This document shows positions 42,819 to 50,998 of a stretch of DNA of 64,000 bases, piece by piece. How positions within the stretch are numbered: position 1 is the stretch's first letter; each line of letters begins with the position of its first letter. The translations under genes were made by a program, and so were the position numbers. Source of the stretch: Corynebacterium sp. TAE3-ERU12 (GTDB taxonomy: Bacteria; Actinomycetota; Actinomycetes; Mycobacteriales; Mycobacteriaceae); contig NZ_JAHUTM010000001.1 of the NCBI RefSeq assembly GCF_019209905.1, positions 806,001 to 870,000 on the forward strand, read 5' to 3'. Below the pieces are notes generated by a model, which was not told where the DNA came from, did no database searches, and worked only from the letters and a program-made list of their open reading frames with translations.

Positions 42819-44305
42819 CCAGCCCCCAGGATCGGGCCTTCGCGCGGCCCGATGGCGTCTCCGGCGGCGCCGACCCGGCTTTCCGCAATGCCCCCGATTA
42901 TGAACAGCGCATCGGAGCCCAGCTGCACCAGCCGGATGCGCAGACCGCGGCGAGGTTTTCTGCCCCTGCCGACGCTGAGGCCGCCGACGGTTTGCAGCTA
43001 CCGCCCGAGCAGGGCGATTTTTTCGGCCACCCCAATGCAGCCACCCGTGCTGCCATTACGGGCCAGGTGCGTGCCGACGATGGCGCAGCACACGCCAGCT
43101 ATAACCCTTTCGCTACTGACCAGACCCTGATGCGGCCCGGCGATACCGCCATTGCCGCACCCCAGCAGCAACAAGACGAGGCCACCCCGGTCGTGCCGGT
43201 GCCTCGGGTAACCGGTAGGGAAGTGGTTTTTGGTGCGCCCATTGCCTGGCGCATTATTGCCCTCGGCGCTGCGGTGACGCTTGCGATCGCTGGTGTGGGT
43301 GGCTACCTCGGCGGCCGCCTGGGCGGTTGGGACCGCAGCCAGGGGGACAAAGTCCAGTTGGTGCAGGAACCAGGCCGCGGCGGGGACACGCTCATTGGGC
43401 AGGTCGCCGACCGGGTACAGCCCGCGGTGGCCGCTATTCGTGTTGGTAACCCGGCAGTGCCGGAGCAGGGTGGTTCCGGCTCTGGTTTTGTCATCGACGA
43501 TCTGGGCCACATCCTGACGAATAACCACGTCATTTCGATGGCGGCGCAAAACCCGGAGGTGGAGATCCAGGTCCAATTCCAATCTTCCGGCAATTCCCAA
43601 CTTGTGCCTGCCCGCATCGTCGGCCGAGATACCGAAACGGACCTGGCGGTCATCAAGGTTGATGATGTTGCCGGGCTGAGTGTGGCGGCCTTGGGTGACT
43701 CCGATGCGGTGCGCGTCGGCGATGAGGTCATCGCCATGGGCTCCCCACTGGGGTTGAACCGAACCGTCACCTCCGGCATTATTTCCGCGCTACACCGCCC
43801 AGTGCGGCTGGTCGGGGAGGGTAGCGATACCGACGGCGCCGCCGACGCGATCCAGACTGACGCTTCCATCAACCCCGGCAATTCCGGTGGCCCCCTGGTC
43901 GATTCGCGGGGCGCGGTGATCGGCATCAACACGATGATCCTGTCGACCTCTGGTGGCTCCCAGGGCATCGGTTTCGCCATCCCCATCAATAGCGCGATCG
44001 ACGTCGCCCGCCAGATCATCGGCGGCACTGAGGTGCTGCACCCCAGCATCGGGGTGACCGCCGCGACTGCGGGCAACGGCGCCCTGGTGGGGGCCCGGGT
44101 GGCTACGGTGCTGCCTGATAGTCCCGCTGCTGCCGCAGGTGTGCGCGAGGGGGATGTGATTATTGGTCTCGGTGACCGCGATATCACCAGCGCGGATGAA
44201 CTACAGGTGGCGGTGTGGAGCAATGGTTCGGATAACCCCACCACGGTGCGGCTGCTGCGCGATGGTGCGGAGATGGACCTCGAAATCACCCCAATTGCAG
44301 GCTAG
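42815..44305 (+). CDS. htrA: HtrA/DegP serine protease with membrane anchor and PDZ domain
   Basis: This is an envelope quality-control protease. From ATG 42815 it is 496 residues: a long Ala/Gln/Pro-rich cytoplasmic N-terminus (about 1-145), one membrane helix (about 146-168), a trypsin-like domain with H238 (TNNHVIS), D276 (TETDLAVIKVDD) and S357 (NPGNSGGPLV), and one PDZ domain (about 395-490). The catalytic triad is intact. A GTG at 42800 is an alternative start. It is the third gene of the sigE operon and an expected SigE target. Confidence 0.93.
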   Translation: MTSPQDRAFARPDGVSGGADPAFRNAPDYEQRIGAQLHQPDAQTAARFSAPADAEAADGLQLPPEQGDFFGHPNAATRAAITGQVRADDGAAHASYNPFATDQTLMRPGDTAIAAPQQQQDEATPVVPVPRVTGREVVFGAPIAWRIIALGAAVTLAIAGVGGYLGGRLGGWDRSQGDKVQLVQEPGRGGDTLIGQVADRVQPAVAAIRVGNPAVPEQGGSGSGFVIDDLGHILTNNHVISMAAQNPEVEIQVQFQSSGNSQLVPARIVGRDTETDLAVIKVDDVAGLSVAALGDSDAVRVGDEVIAMGSPLGLNRTVTSGIISALHRPVRLVGEGSDTDGAADAIQTDASINPGNSGGPLVDSRGAVIGINTMILSTSGGSQGIGFAIPINSAIDVARQIIGGTEVLHPSIGVTAATAGNGALVGARVATVLPDSPAAAAGVREGDVIIGLGDRDITSADELQVAVWSNGSDNPTTVRLLRDGAEMDLEITPIAG

Positions 44306-44354
44306 GGCGCACTCAGCACGCGAGACTTCGCGGCGGCGACTAAGGTAGGACAGC

Positions 44355-44924
44355 GTGTTTTCAAATGTCGGCTGGGGAGAAATCCTATTCATCCTTGTGC
44401 TCGGGCTGATCCTGATCGGCCCCGAGCGGTTGCCGCAGGTAGTACAGGATGCCCGGGCAATGATCTTCGCCGCCCGACGCGCCATTGAGGATGCTAAAAA
44501 CACCCTCAATAACGAATTCGGCGAGGACTTCGACGAATTCCGCGAGCCGCTGTCCGAACTTAGCCAGTTGCGGCGACTCAACCCGCGCACCGCCATCACC
44601 CGCACCCTTTTCGACGGCGATGACACTTACCTCGACATGCTCAACGGCCAGCCCGCTGTCGGCGGCGGCGCGACCGCAGCCCAACCGCGCACCACCGGGC
44701 AGTCCCGGCAGGCCAAAGCCAATGCGGCCCGCCGCGCCCAGGTGCAGCGCGCCCAGCAGGCCAATACCAGCCAGTACCAGGCGCCTGCGGCGGCACCCTC
44801 GCCCACGCCTGCCCATACCGAGGTCGATACCTCCACCAGCACCCCGGCAGCAGAAAACCCCCAGCCACAGGCTGAGGGCAATGCTGCGGGGTCGTCAAAG
44901 TGGGATGACGACGATATTTTGTAG
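44355..44924 (+). CDS. tatB: TatB, twin-arginine translocase subunit
   Basis: TatB forms the substrate-receiving complex with TatC in the export of folded proteins. The 189-residue protein has the TatA/B signature: a short N-terminus, one membrane helix (about 7-22, ILFILVLGLILIGPERLP with the conserved Gly-Pro-Glu), an amphipathic helix (ARAMIFAARRAIEDA), then an acidic helical stretch and a long Ala/Gln/Pro tail. The length and the sigE-htrA context support TatB over TatA. GTG start at 44355, 49 bases after htrA. It ends six bases before the convergent mrp gene. Confidence 0.9.
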   Translation: MFSNVGWGEILFILVLGLILIGPERLPQVVQDARAMIFAARRAIEDAKNTLNNEFGEDFDEFREPLSELSQLRRLNPRTAITRTLFDGDDTYLDMLNGQPAVGGGATAAQPRTTGQSRQAKANAARRAQVQRAQQANTSQYQAPAAAPSPTPAHTEVDTSTSTPAAENPQPQAEGNAAGSSKWDDDDIL

Positions 44925-44930
44925 GCCGGC

Positions 44931-46079
44931 CTAGCCCATCAGGTTATCGCCCTTCTGGGCAACACCGAGGTTCAAGGACTTACCAGCTAAGGACTCGCGA
45001 CGAATCTGCAGCTTCCCCGCGATCTCATTAAGCGCCTTACCCGCCGGCGAGTCCGGGTTCTCAATAGCAATGGGAGTGCCGGTATCACCGCACTCACGCA
45101 GCTGCACATCCAGCGGCACCTGGCCCAATAGCGGCACCTCCGCGCCGGTAAGGCGGGTCAGTCGCTTGGACACGGCCTCGCCGCCGCCCTCACCGAAGAC
45201 CTCCATGCGGGAGCCATCGGGCATCTCCATCCAGCTCATATTCTCAATCACACCGAAGATGCGCTGGCGGGTCTGCAGCGAAATCGTGCCCGCCCGCTCG
45301 GCGACCTCAGCGGCAGCCTGCTGCGGGGTGGTGACAATCAACAGTTCGGCATTCGGCACCAGCTGGGCCACCGAGATAGCGATATCGCCAGTACCCGGGG
45401 GCAGGTCGAATAGCAGCACATCCAGATCACCCCAGAACACATCCACCAGGAACTGCTGGATGGCGCGGTGCAACATCGGGCCACGCCACACCACCGGCGC
45501 ATTGTCATCAATGAAGTGACCGATGGAAATCAGCGACACCCCATGCGACTGCGGCGGCATGATCATGTCGTCAACCTGGTGCGGCTTCTCCGTCGAACCC
45601 ATCATGTGCGGCACAGAATGGCCGTAGACGTCGGCATCGAGCACGCCGACGGCAAGGCCCTTCTTCGCCAGGGCGGCGGCCAGGTTCACGGTGACCGAGG
45701 ACTTGCCGACGCCACCCTTACCGGAGGCGACCGCGAATACTCGGGTGGTGGAATCGGCCTGCGCGAATGGCACCACCGGCTCCGCGGAGCCGCGCACGGC
45801 CTCCCGGAACTGACGGCGCTGTTCGTCATTCATCACATCGGTGGTGACCGTGGTCTGACCCACCCCGTCGATACCTTTAAGGGCTTCGTCAGTGCGCTCG
45901 ATAAGAGTGGATTTCATCGGGCAGCCGGCGATGGTCAGATAAATCTCGACGGCAATATCGTCGGAATCCGAGATCGTGATCGACTTGACCATGCCGATCT
46001 CTGTGATCGGGCGGCGGACCTCGGGATCCTCGACAGCTGCGAGGGCAGTGCGGACCTGTGCTTCGGTAATTGTGGACAT
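44931..46079 (-). CDS. mrp: Mrp/ApbC family P-loop iron-sulfur carrier-like ATPase
   Basis: Mrp/NBP35 proteins deliver iron-sulfur clusters in the cytosol. The 382-residue protein (ATG 46079) has an N-terminal MIP18/DUF59 domain (about 1-95, with AGCPMK), the deviant Walker A ASGKGGVGKSS (about 114-124), switch motifs DLPPGTGDIAISV and a C-terminal extension of about 40 residues. The position where family members carry a CxxC cluster-binding pair reads MSWMEMPDGSRME, with no Cys. This appears normal for actinobacterial Mrp but raises doubt about cluster binding. Confidence 0.87.
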   Translation of the reverse strand: MSTITEAQVRTALAAVEDPEVRRPITEIGMVKSITISDSDDIAVEIYLTIAGCPMKSTLIERTDEALKGIDGVGQTTVTTDVMNDEQRRQFREAVRGSAEPVVPFAQADSTTRVFAVASGKGGVGKSSVTVNLAAALAKKGLAVGVLDADVYGHSVPHMMGSTEKPHQVDDMIMPPQSHGVSLISIGHFIDDNAPVVWRGPMLHRAIQQFLVDVFWGDLDVLLFDLPPGTGDIAISVAQLVPNAELLIVTTPQQAAAEVAERAGTISLQTRQRIFGVIENMSWMEMPDGSRMEVFGEGGGEAVSKRLTRLTGAEVPLLGQVPLDVQLRECGDTGTPIAIENPDSPAGKALNEIAGKLQIRRESLAGKSLNLGVAQKGDNLMG

Positions 46080-46177
46080 CGCGCTCAATCCTAGACCGAA
46101 GATGGAAAAGCCCCCAGAACAGTGCAGCCTTAGTGATTACCCCAAGGCCCTACCAGCACCGAAACCGCCAGCATGAG

Positions 46178-46744
46178 TCAGCGGCGATCATCAGGTTCCG
46201 GGCCGCGCTCGTCGGCCTCATATAGACGCGCCTCAATGCGGTCCAAGACACGGGTGAGGTCCTCCAACTCGCGGCGTAAATAATCACGAGTAACAGACTC
46301 ACCCACCTGGGCGCGCACACCAGCGATCTCTCGAGCAAGGAACTCTGTATCGGCCTTGGTATTGGCAGCCCGGCGTCGATCCTCAGCAATAGCGGCGCGG
46401 TCCCGGTCCTCCTGGCGGTTCTGCGCCAACAAAATCAACGGCGCCGCATAGGCAGCCTGGGTGGAGAACATCAAGTTCAGCAGGATGAACGGGTAGGGGT
46501 CCCAGTTCCACTTCATGCCGCCAATATTCAAGGCAATCCAGACCAGCACAACAGCTGTCTGGTACGCCAAATACTTACCGGTGCCCAAAAACCGGGCTAC
46601 CGCCTCAGCGCCTTCGGCGAACCGGTCACCATCGAAGGTGAAAAAGCTACGCCGACGCTGGGTGACGGGGGTGCCCAGATCGATCCGCCCGGAGTGTTCG
46701 CGGCGTTCATCACGGCTCTGGCTGCGCTCCTCGCGACGGCTCAT
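46178..46744 (-). CDS. DUF1003 membrane protein
   Basis: From ATG 46744 the product is 188 residues, starting with a very polar Arg/Glu/Ser-rich segment (1-40). Two membrane segments of the DUF1003 type follow (YLAYQTAVVLVWIALNIGG, about 61-79; then PYPFILLNLMFSTQAAYAAP, which is the family core). The C-terminal half is a charged coiled-coil-like stretch (about 105-180). The start overlaps the stop of the MgtE-like gene by four bases. The gene order with mrp matches Rv1230c-Rv1232c. Function unknown. Confidence 0.85.
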   Translation of the reverse strand: MSRREERSQSRDERREHSGRIDLGTPVTQRRRSFFTFDGDRFAEGAEAVARFLGTGKYLAYQTAVVLVWIALNIGGMKWNWDPYPFILLNLMFSTQAAYAAPLILLAQNRQEDRDRAAIAEDRRRAANTKADTEFLAREIAGVRAQVGESVTRDYLRRELEDLTRVLDRIEARLYEADERGPEPDDRR

Positions 46745-48027
46745 TGAGTGTTCCCTTCCGTATCGGGGCGCAGATCCTGTTCGCGCCAATCCTCCGGCAG
46801 CATGTGATCCAGCAGGTCATCGACGCTCAAGGCGCCCAGCAGGTGGCCTTGGTCATCAATGACGGGCCCACTGACCAGGTTGTAGGTGGCGAAGTAGCGC
46901 GCCGCAGTGTCGTAGTGGTCCTCCGGGTACAGCGGCGGCAAATCCGGGTCCAGAATGCCGCCGATCTGGGTCGACGGGGGCTCACGCAACAACTTCTGCA
47001 AATGCACCGAACCCAAAAAATGCCCAGTGGGGGTGGCCGTCGGCGGGCGCACCACAAACACCAGGGAGGCCAGCGACGTCGGCAACTCGGGGTCGCGGGC
47101 ACGAGCCAGGGCCTCGGCGACAGTATCGGTGGGCTGCATGATGAGCGGGTCGGATGTCATCAAACCGCCCACGGAATCCGCATCGAACGTCATCAGGCGC
47201 CGCACCGCCTTCGACTCCTCTGGGGCCATCAACTCAAGCAGCACGTCGGCGCGATCGTCGTCAAGCTCATGGAGCAAGTCGGCGGCATCATCAGGATCCA
47301 TTTCCTCAAGGATGTCGGCGGCACGCTCAATGGTCATATCGTCAATGACCTCGGCCTGGTCATCGTCGGGAAGCTCCTGGATGATGTCAGCCAGCAGCTC
47401 ATCATCAAGAGCATTAGCCACGCGACGCCGCCGCGCAGTCGACAGCTCACTCATCCGATTCGCGATATCGGCCGGGTGCATCTCATGGAACTCGGCGATG
47501 AGCTCAGAATCAGAATCAAGCGACACATCATCAACACCGACGCCGTGGACGTGCTGCCACGGAGTGACATTGACATCGCGGCGGCCACGGAAACCCTTCT
47601 TCGGGCCCAACACCGCAGCACGTGAGACCACCCAGTCCCGGGTGCGGGTGCGCTCAATCTCCAGGTCCGTGATCTCCTGCGGGGTGCCGTGCAGGCCATC
47701 CAACTCCGGGTCATCAACCTGCACCTGCGTGCCGACGATATCGCCAATAACGGTCTTCTCACCGGCACGGGGCTTGAACTGGCGCAGGGAAACCTGGCCA
47801 GAAGTCAGCAAAATCTCCTGCGGCTCGAACGCGGCCACCCGCAACATCGGCATGAAAACCTGGCGTTTATCGGTCATCTGCACCAGCAAACCAAGTGCGC
47901 GGGAAGGCACCCCATGAGGTCGCAAACGCACAACAATATCGCGGACGCGCCCAATGGAATCCCCATCGGGATTGCGCACTGGCATACCAGTGATCCTGCC
48001 GACGTACACACGCGAAATTGATGCCAT
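46741..48027 (-). CDS. MgtE N-domain/CBS/PRC-barrel protein without a membrane pore
   Basis: From ATG 48027 the protein is 428 residues, cytosolic and without a transport domain. It has a PRC-barrel-like N-terminus (about 1-90), a linker, the acidic MgtE N-domain superhelix (about 180-285, with many DD and EEMD turns and LPDDDQAEVIDD), and a pair of CBS domains (about 290-415). In MgtE channels this part senses magnesium and closes the pore. Here the pore is missing, as in Rv1232c, so it may act as a regulator of Mg homeostasis with the adjacent DUF1003 protein. CorA follows at 49 kb. Confidence 0.85.
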   Translation of the reverse strand: MASISRVYVGRITGMPVRNPDGDSIGRVRDIVVRLRPHGVPSRALGLLVQMTDKRQVFMPMLRVAAFEPQEILLTSGQVSLRQFKPRAGEKTVIGDIVGTQVQVDDPELDGLHGTPQEITDLEIERTRTRDWVVSRAAVLGPKKGFRGRRDVNVTPWQHVHGVGVDDVSLDSDSELIAEFHEMHPADIANRMSELSTARRRRVANALDDELLADIIQELPDDDQAEVIDDMTIERAADILEEMDPDDAADLLHELDDDRADVLLELMAPEESKAVRRLMTFDADSVGGLMTSDPLIMQPTDTVAEALARARDPELPTSLASLVFVVRPPTATPTGHFLGSVHLQKLLREPPSTQIGGILDPDLPPLYPEDHYDTAARYFATYNLVSGPVIDDQGHLLGALSVDDLLDHMLPEDWREQDLRPDTEGNTQ

Positions 48028-48149
48028 GCCAGGCAGTTTATCGGCGTTACCGTACGGCAAGAAAACGCTAGCGACAGCGCCGGAACAAAACGCACGCGGG
48101 AAGCGTTTTTCTTATAAGAACCCACCGCAGTCGCAAGGAGTTATCCGCC

Positions 48150-48626
48150 ATGGCCGCGCAATCCACATACCCCATGCCCACCCCGCCCGAAGGCTGGCCC
48201 GTGGGTAGCTTCGCCAGCTACGAAAAAGCGCAGCAAGCCGTCGATATGCTCTCTGACCTCGACGAATTCCCGGTCAGCGACCTCACCATCGTCGGCGTGG
48301 ACCTCATGCAGGTCGAACGCGTCGTCGGGCGGCTGACCTGGGGCAAAGTCCTCGGCGGCGGTGCGCTCTACGGAGTGTGGATGGGCCTGTTCTTCGGCCT
48401 GCTGCTCGGCCTATTCCAAGAAGACTGGCTCACCCCGCTGCTCGTGGGCGTAGGAATCGGTGCCATTTTCGGCCTGGTGGCTGCGGCCGTGCCCTATGCC
48501 ATGCAGAACGGCAAACGTGATTTCGCCTCCACCACCCAGATCGTTGCCGGCCGCTACGACGTGTTGTGCGCCCCGCGTAATGCAGAACGCGCCCGTGACG
48601 TGCTCGCACAGAAAAATATCCGCTAG
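48150..48626 (+). CDS. General-stress-protein-domain membrane protein (Rv1234-like)
   Basis: The 158-residue protein begins with a stress-protein ferredoxin-like domain of the YflT/GSP17M type (VGSFASYEKAQQAVDMLSD, about 17-35, and DLTIVGVDLMQVERVVGRLTWG). Two membrane helices follow (about 71-90 and 95-115) with Gly-rich turns, then a C-terminal strand segment (YDVLCAPRNAERARDVL). The gene order relative to MgtE-like and corA is as in M. tuberculosis Rv1234. Start ATG 48150, ribosome binding site AAGGAG. Function unknown. Confidence 0.8.
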   Translation: MAAQSTYPMPTPPEGWPVGSFASYEKAQQAVDMLSDLDEFPVSDLTIVGVDLMQVERVVGRLTWGKVLGGGALYGVWMGLFFGLLLGLFQEDWLTPLLVGVGIGAIFGLVAAAVPYAMQNGKRDFASTTQIVAGRYDVLCAPRNAERARDVLAQKNIR

Positions 48627-48645
48627 CACCACCAGGCAGCCGGCC

Positions 48646-48669
48646 GGCCAGGTGGCCAGGCGGCCAGTG
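48646..48669. repeat. Three tandem copies of an 8-base GGCCAGGY-like unit
   Basis: GGCCAGGT, GGCCAGGC and GGCCAGTG follow one another without gaps between two convergent genes. The flanks carry a CCACCAG/CTGGTGG inverted pair, so the block might fold as a shared terminator, but it lacks a T run. Confidence 0.45.
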
Positions 48670-48692
48670 AGCTAGCCGGCCAGGGCTGGTGG

Positions 48693-49724
48693 CTACAACC
48701 ACTTATTGCGGCGCAATAACCAGACCAAGAACACAACGGTCACACCCATCACCGAAAGTACCGCGTAGTAGCCGTAATGCCACTCCAGCTCCGGCATATA
48801 AACAAAGTTCATGCCGTAGATACCAGCCAGCGCCGTCGGTACCGCAAGCACCGCAGCATAGGCCGAGATGGTGCGCATATCGGTGTTCTGCTGCAGGGAC
48901 ACCTTCACCGCGGCGGCATCGATCAGCGAGGTCAGTCGCTCATCGAAACCCCGGATCATGTCTGCGGCGACGAGCTGATGGTCAAGGACGTCACCAAGAT
49001 AGCGGCGCACCACCTTCGGCATCAGCGGGGCTTTGAGGGTAAGCACCAATTTCAGGGCAGCAGTGAGCGGATCAATGGCGTGGCGCATCTCGAGGGTCTC
49101 TCGTTTGAGCACGTAGATATCCTCAATATCGCCGAAACCGCCGGGCTCGAAAACCTGGTCTTCCATATCCTCGACCACGCCCTCCAGCTGGTGCGCAATG
49201 ACGAGGTAGTTATCCACCAGCATGTCGGTCAGTGCCCACAACACACCGGCCGGTCCCGGCTTGAGCAGATCCGCATCCGCATTGACCCGGCGCTGCAGGC
49301 GCTTCATATCCTCCTTGGAGGAACCGTGGCGGATGGTGATGATGTAGTCCTTGCCCAGCACCATGAGCATCTGCCCGGTGCGGATCTTTTCGTTCTCATC
49401 ATCAGACAGTCCCTCGGGGGAGTAGTGCACCGACCGCAGCACATAGACGATGTGGTCATCGTGAATCTCCACCTTGGGGCGCTGCCGCTGAGTAAGCGCG
49501 TCCTCTACGGTCAGTTCGTCAAGACCGTAGGTTTCCGCGATGCTATCCATAGCGGCCTCATTGGGCCGGGAAAGCGATAGCCAGGCGAAACCCTCACCAG
49601 TTTCGCGGACATGGGCGAGTGCCGTGCGGTGGTCCCATTCGCCGGATAACCGCTGGCCATCGACGTAGACTGCGCAGTCACGGGTGGCCTCTTGAACCGG
49701 GATCGGGCGTGGCTGGTTATCCAC
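48693..49724 (-). CDS. corA: CorA-family magnesium/cobalt channel
   Basis: The pentameric divalent-cation channel is 343 residues from GTG 49724. That start has AGGAG six bases upstream. The longer frames from ATG 49730 (AGGAG touching the ATG) and ATG 49760 lack a usable site. The cytoplasmic funnel domain spans about 1-280 (LSRPNEAAMDSIAETYGL, DALTQRQRPKVE). The two C-terminal helices flank the signature YGMNF (about 305-309), and the end is basic (LRRNKW). Confidence 0.93.
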   Translation of the reverse strand: MDNQPRPIPVQEATRDCAVYVDGQRLSGEWDHRTALAHVRETGEGFAWLSLSRPNEAAMDSIAETYGLDELTVEDALTQRQRPKVEIHDDHIVYVLRSVHYSPEGLSDDENEKIRTGQMLMVLGKDYIITIRHGSSKEDMKRLQRRVNADADLLKPGPAGVLWALTDMLVDNYLVIAHQLEGVVEDMEDQVFEPGGFGDIEDIYVLKRETLEMRHAIDPLTAALKLVLTLKAPLMPKVVRRYLGDVLDHQLVAADMIRGFDERLTSLIDAAAVKVSLQQNTDMRTISAYAAVLAVPTALAGIYGMNFVYMPELEWHYGYYAVLSVMGVTVVFLVWLLRRNKWL

Positions 49725-49758
49725 GTTCATCTCCTGCAGGGTAGCCTGACGTTCGAAC

Positions 49759-50463
49759 ATGGAAATCCTACGTCATCGCCGCAACTGCACCACCGCCGCC
49801 GTCATCGCTATCCTCAGCGCCACCGGGGCCCTGTCGGCATGCGCCGCCCAGGAACCAGCACCAACCCAGCCGCAATCGCAGCGCGACCCAGTAGTAGTCG
49901 CCACCGGAGACAGCCCCGAACAACAAGTCCTGGCCGAGGTCTACGCCCAAGCCTTCGCCCGCACCCACCGCGAAGGGATCATCGCCCAACCCATCGCCGC
50001 TGCGGAACGCCTCAACGCGGTGCGCACCGGCGCCGCCACCGTCTCCTTTGGGTGCACCGGGGAGTTACTCGCACAACTCAACCCACAGCGCGCTGCGCAA
50101 CTGCACCAGCGCTACGCCGCCGACGATGACCCCGGCAAGGAACTCTCCGCGAAATGGCGCGACGAGGTCTACGCCGAATTTTCCCAGTCCCTGCCGGGCG
50201 ATGTGATGGCCACCGACCCGTCGAATGCGCTTGCCTGCAATTGGCTACCTAAGGCGCAGCGGGAGTACCTGCCGCAGCACCTGGTGCCGTTCTACGCCAA
50301 GCCCGCACTGGACCGCAGGGACCGGGTGCAGGTGCTCAACCGGGTAGCCGGCTCGATCTCCACGGTGGAAGTCAGCCAGCTCGATAGGCGCGTCCAGTCC
50401 GGTGCCGATCCTGCCGAGGTGGCCGAACAATGGCTCACTACCAGCAGATTCAGCACAGGTTAG
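49759..50463 (+). CDS. Orphan substrate-binding lipoprotein, OpuC-like fragment
   Basis: The 234-residue lipoprotein has a lipobox (ALSAC, Cys at about 28) and a type II solute-binding fold reminiscent of the glycine-betaine/choline binding (OpuAC/ProX-like) family: GDSPEQQVLAEVYAQAF (about 50-66), FGCTGELL and a C-terminal helix region. It is shorter than the usual 270-300 residues and no ATPase or permease is next to it. The ATG at 49759 has no clear ribosome binding site, so it may be leaderless. It is divergent from corA, with 34 bases between the chosen starts. Confidence 0.7.
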   Translation: MEILRHRRNCTTAAVIAILSATGALSACAAQEPAPTQPQSQRDPVVVATGDSPEQQVLAEVYAQAFARTHREGIIAQPIAAAERLNAVRTGAATVSFGCTGELLAQLNPQRAAQLHQRYAADDDPGKELSAKWRDEVYAEFSQSLPGDVMATDPSNALACNWLPKAQREYLPQHLVPFYAKPALDRRDRVQVLNRVAGSISTVEVSQLDRRVQSGADPAEVAEQWLTTSRFSTG

Positions 50464-50515
50464 GTCAGCTTTGGTGCTATCGGGGGCGGCGAAAACCCCG
50501 TGCTAACCTTGCCTC

Positions 50516-50908
50516 ATGCAGGAGCAACGCTTTCCCTTCGCTGGAAATGACGAGAACATCCACGAGGATTCATTGAACCCGGATTCGCCCTATATCGATA
50601 TAGCGGTCGAGGTGTTCTCTATGCTCGCCGATACCACGCGGGTGCGTATCGTGCTGGCGTTGCGGGAGGGGGAATTGCCCGTCGGAGAGCTCGCTGCGCG
50701 GGTCGATAAGACCCCCACGTCGGTATCGCAGCACCTAGCGAAGCTGCGCATGGCCCGGATGGTCTCAACCCGCCAGGAAGGCACCCGGGTGTTCTACTCC
50801 CTGCAGGATGAGCACGCCGCGAACCTGGTGATCCAGGCCATTTGTCAGGCCGAACACGCAGTTGAGGGCGACCACCCGCCGCACCAGCGCCCCAAGATCA
50901 CGCACTAA
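50516..50908 (+). CDS. ArsR-family metal sensor, KmtR-like
   Basis: The 130-residue winged-helix repressor shows VEVFSMLADTTRVRIVLAL (about 31-49) and the recognition helix SVSQHLAKLRMARMV (69-83). The metal-site region resembles M. tuberculosis KmtR, a nickel/cobalt sensor whose ligands are His88, Glu101, His102, His110 and His111. Here H100, E113, H114 and H123 match by spacing; the residue matching His110 is Pro122, but H120 lies two residues away. Nickel or cobalt sensing is therefore likely. Neighbouring CorA, a possible Co/Mg channel, or a distant exporter could be targets. Confidence 0.85.
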   Translation: MQEQRFPFAGNDENIHEDSLNPDSPYIDIAVEVFSMLADTTRVRIVLALREGELPVGELAARVDKTPTSVSQHLAKLRMARMVSTRQEGTRVFYSLQDEHAANLVIQAICQAEHAVEGDHPPHQRPKITH

Positions 50909-50937
50909 CCACCCAGTTCGCCCCGCAGACAACAACG

Positions 50938-50978
50938 AGAAGGCGCCCACACCAAATGGTGTGGGCGCCTTCGCTTAG
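50938..50978. terminator. Bidirectional-looking terminator between the ArsR gene and odhA
   Basis: A nearly continuous 16-bp inverted repeat (50939-50954 with 50957-50972, core GGCGCCCACACCA) lies between the two convergent genes. The outer part would form the loop-closing stem. No strong T run follows. Confidence 0.75.
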
Positions 50979-50998
50979 CCGCTAGGCATCAGCCGACA

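Noticed and set aside
48627-48692. The GGCCAG-rich block considered as a CRISPR-like or tandem array
   Set aside because: The unit is only eight bases and there are no spacers. It is listed as a short tandem repeat.
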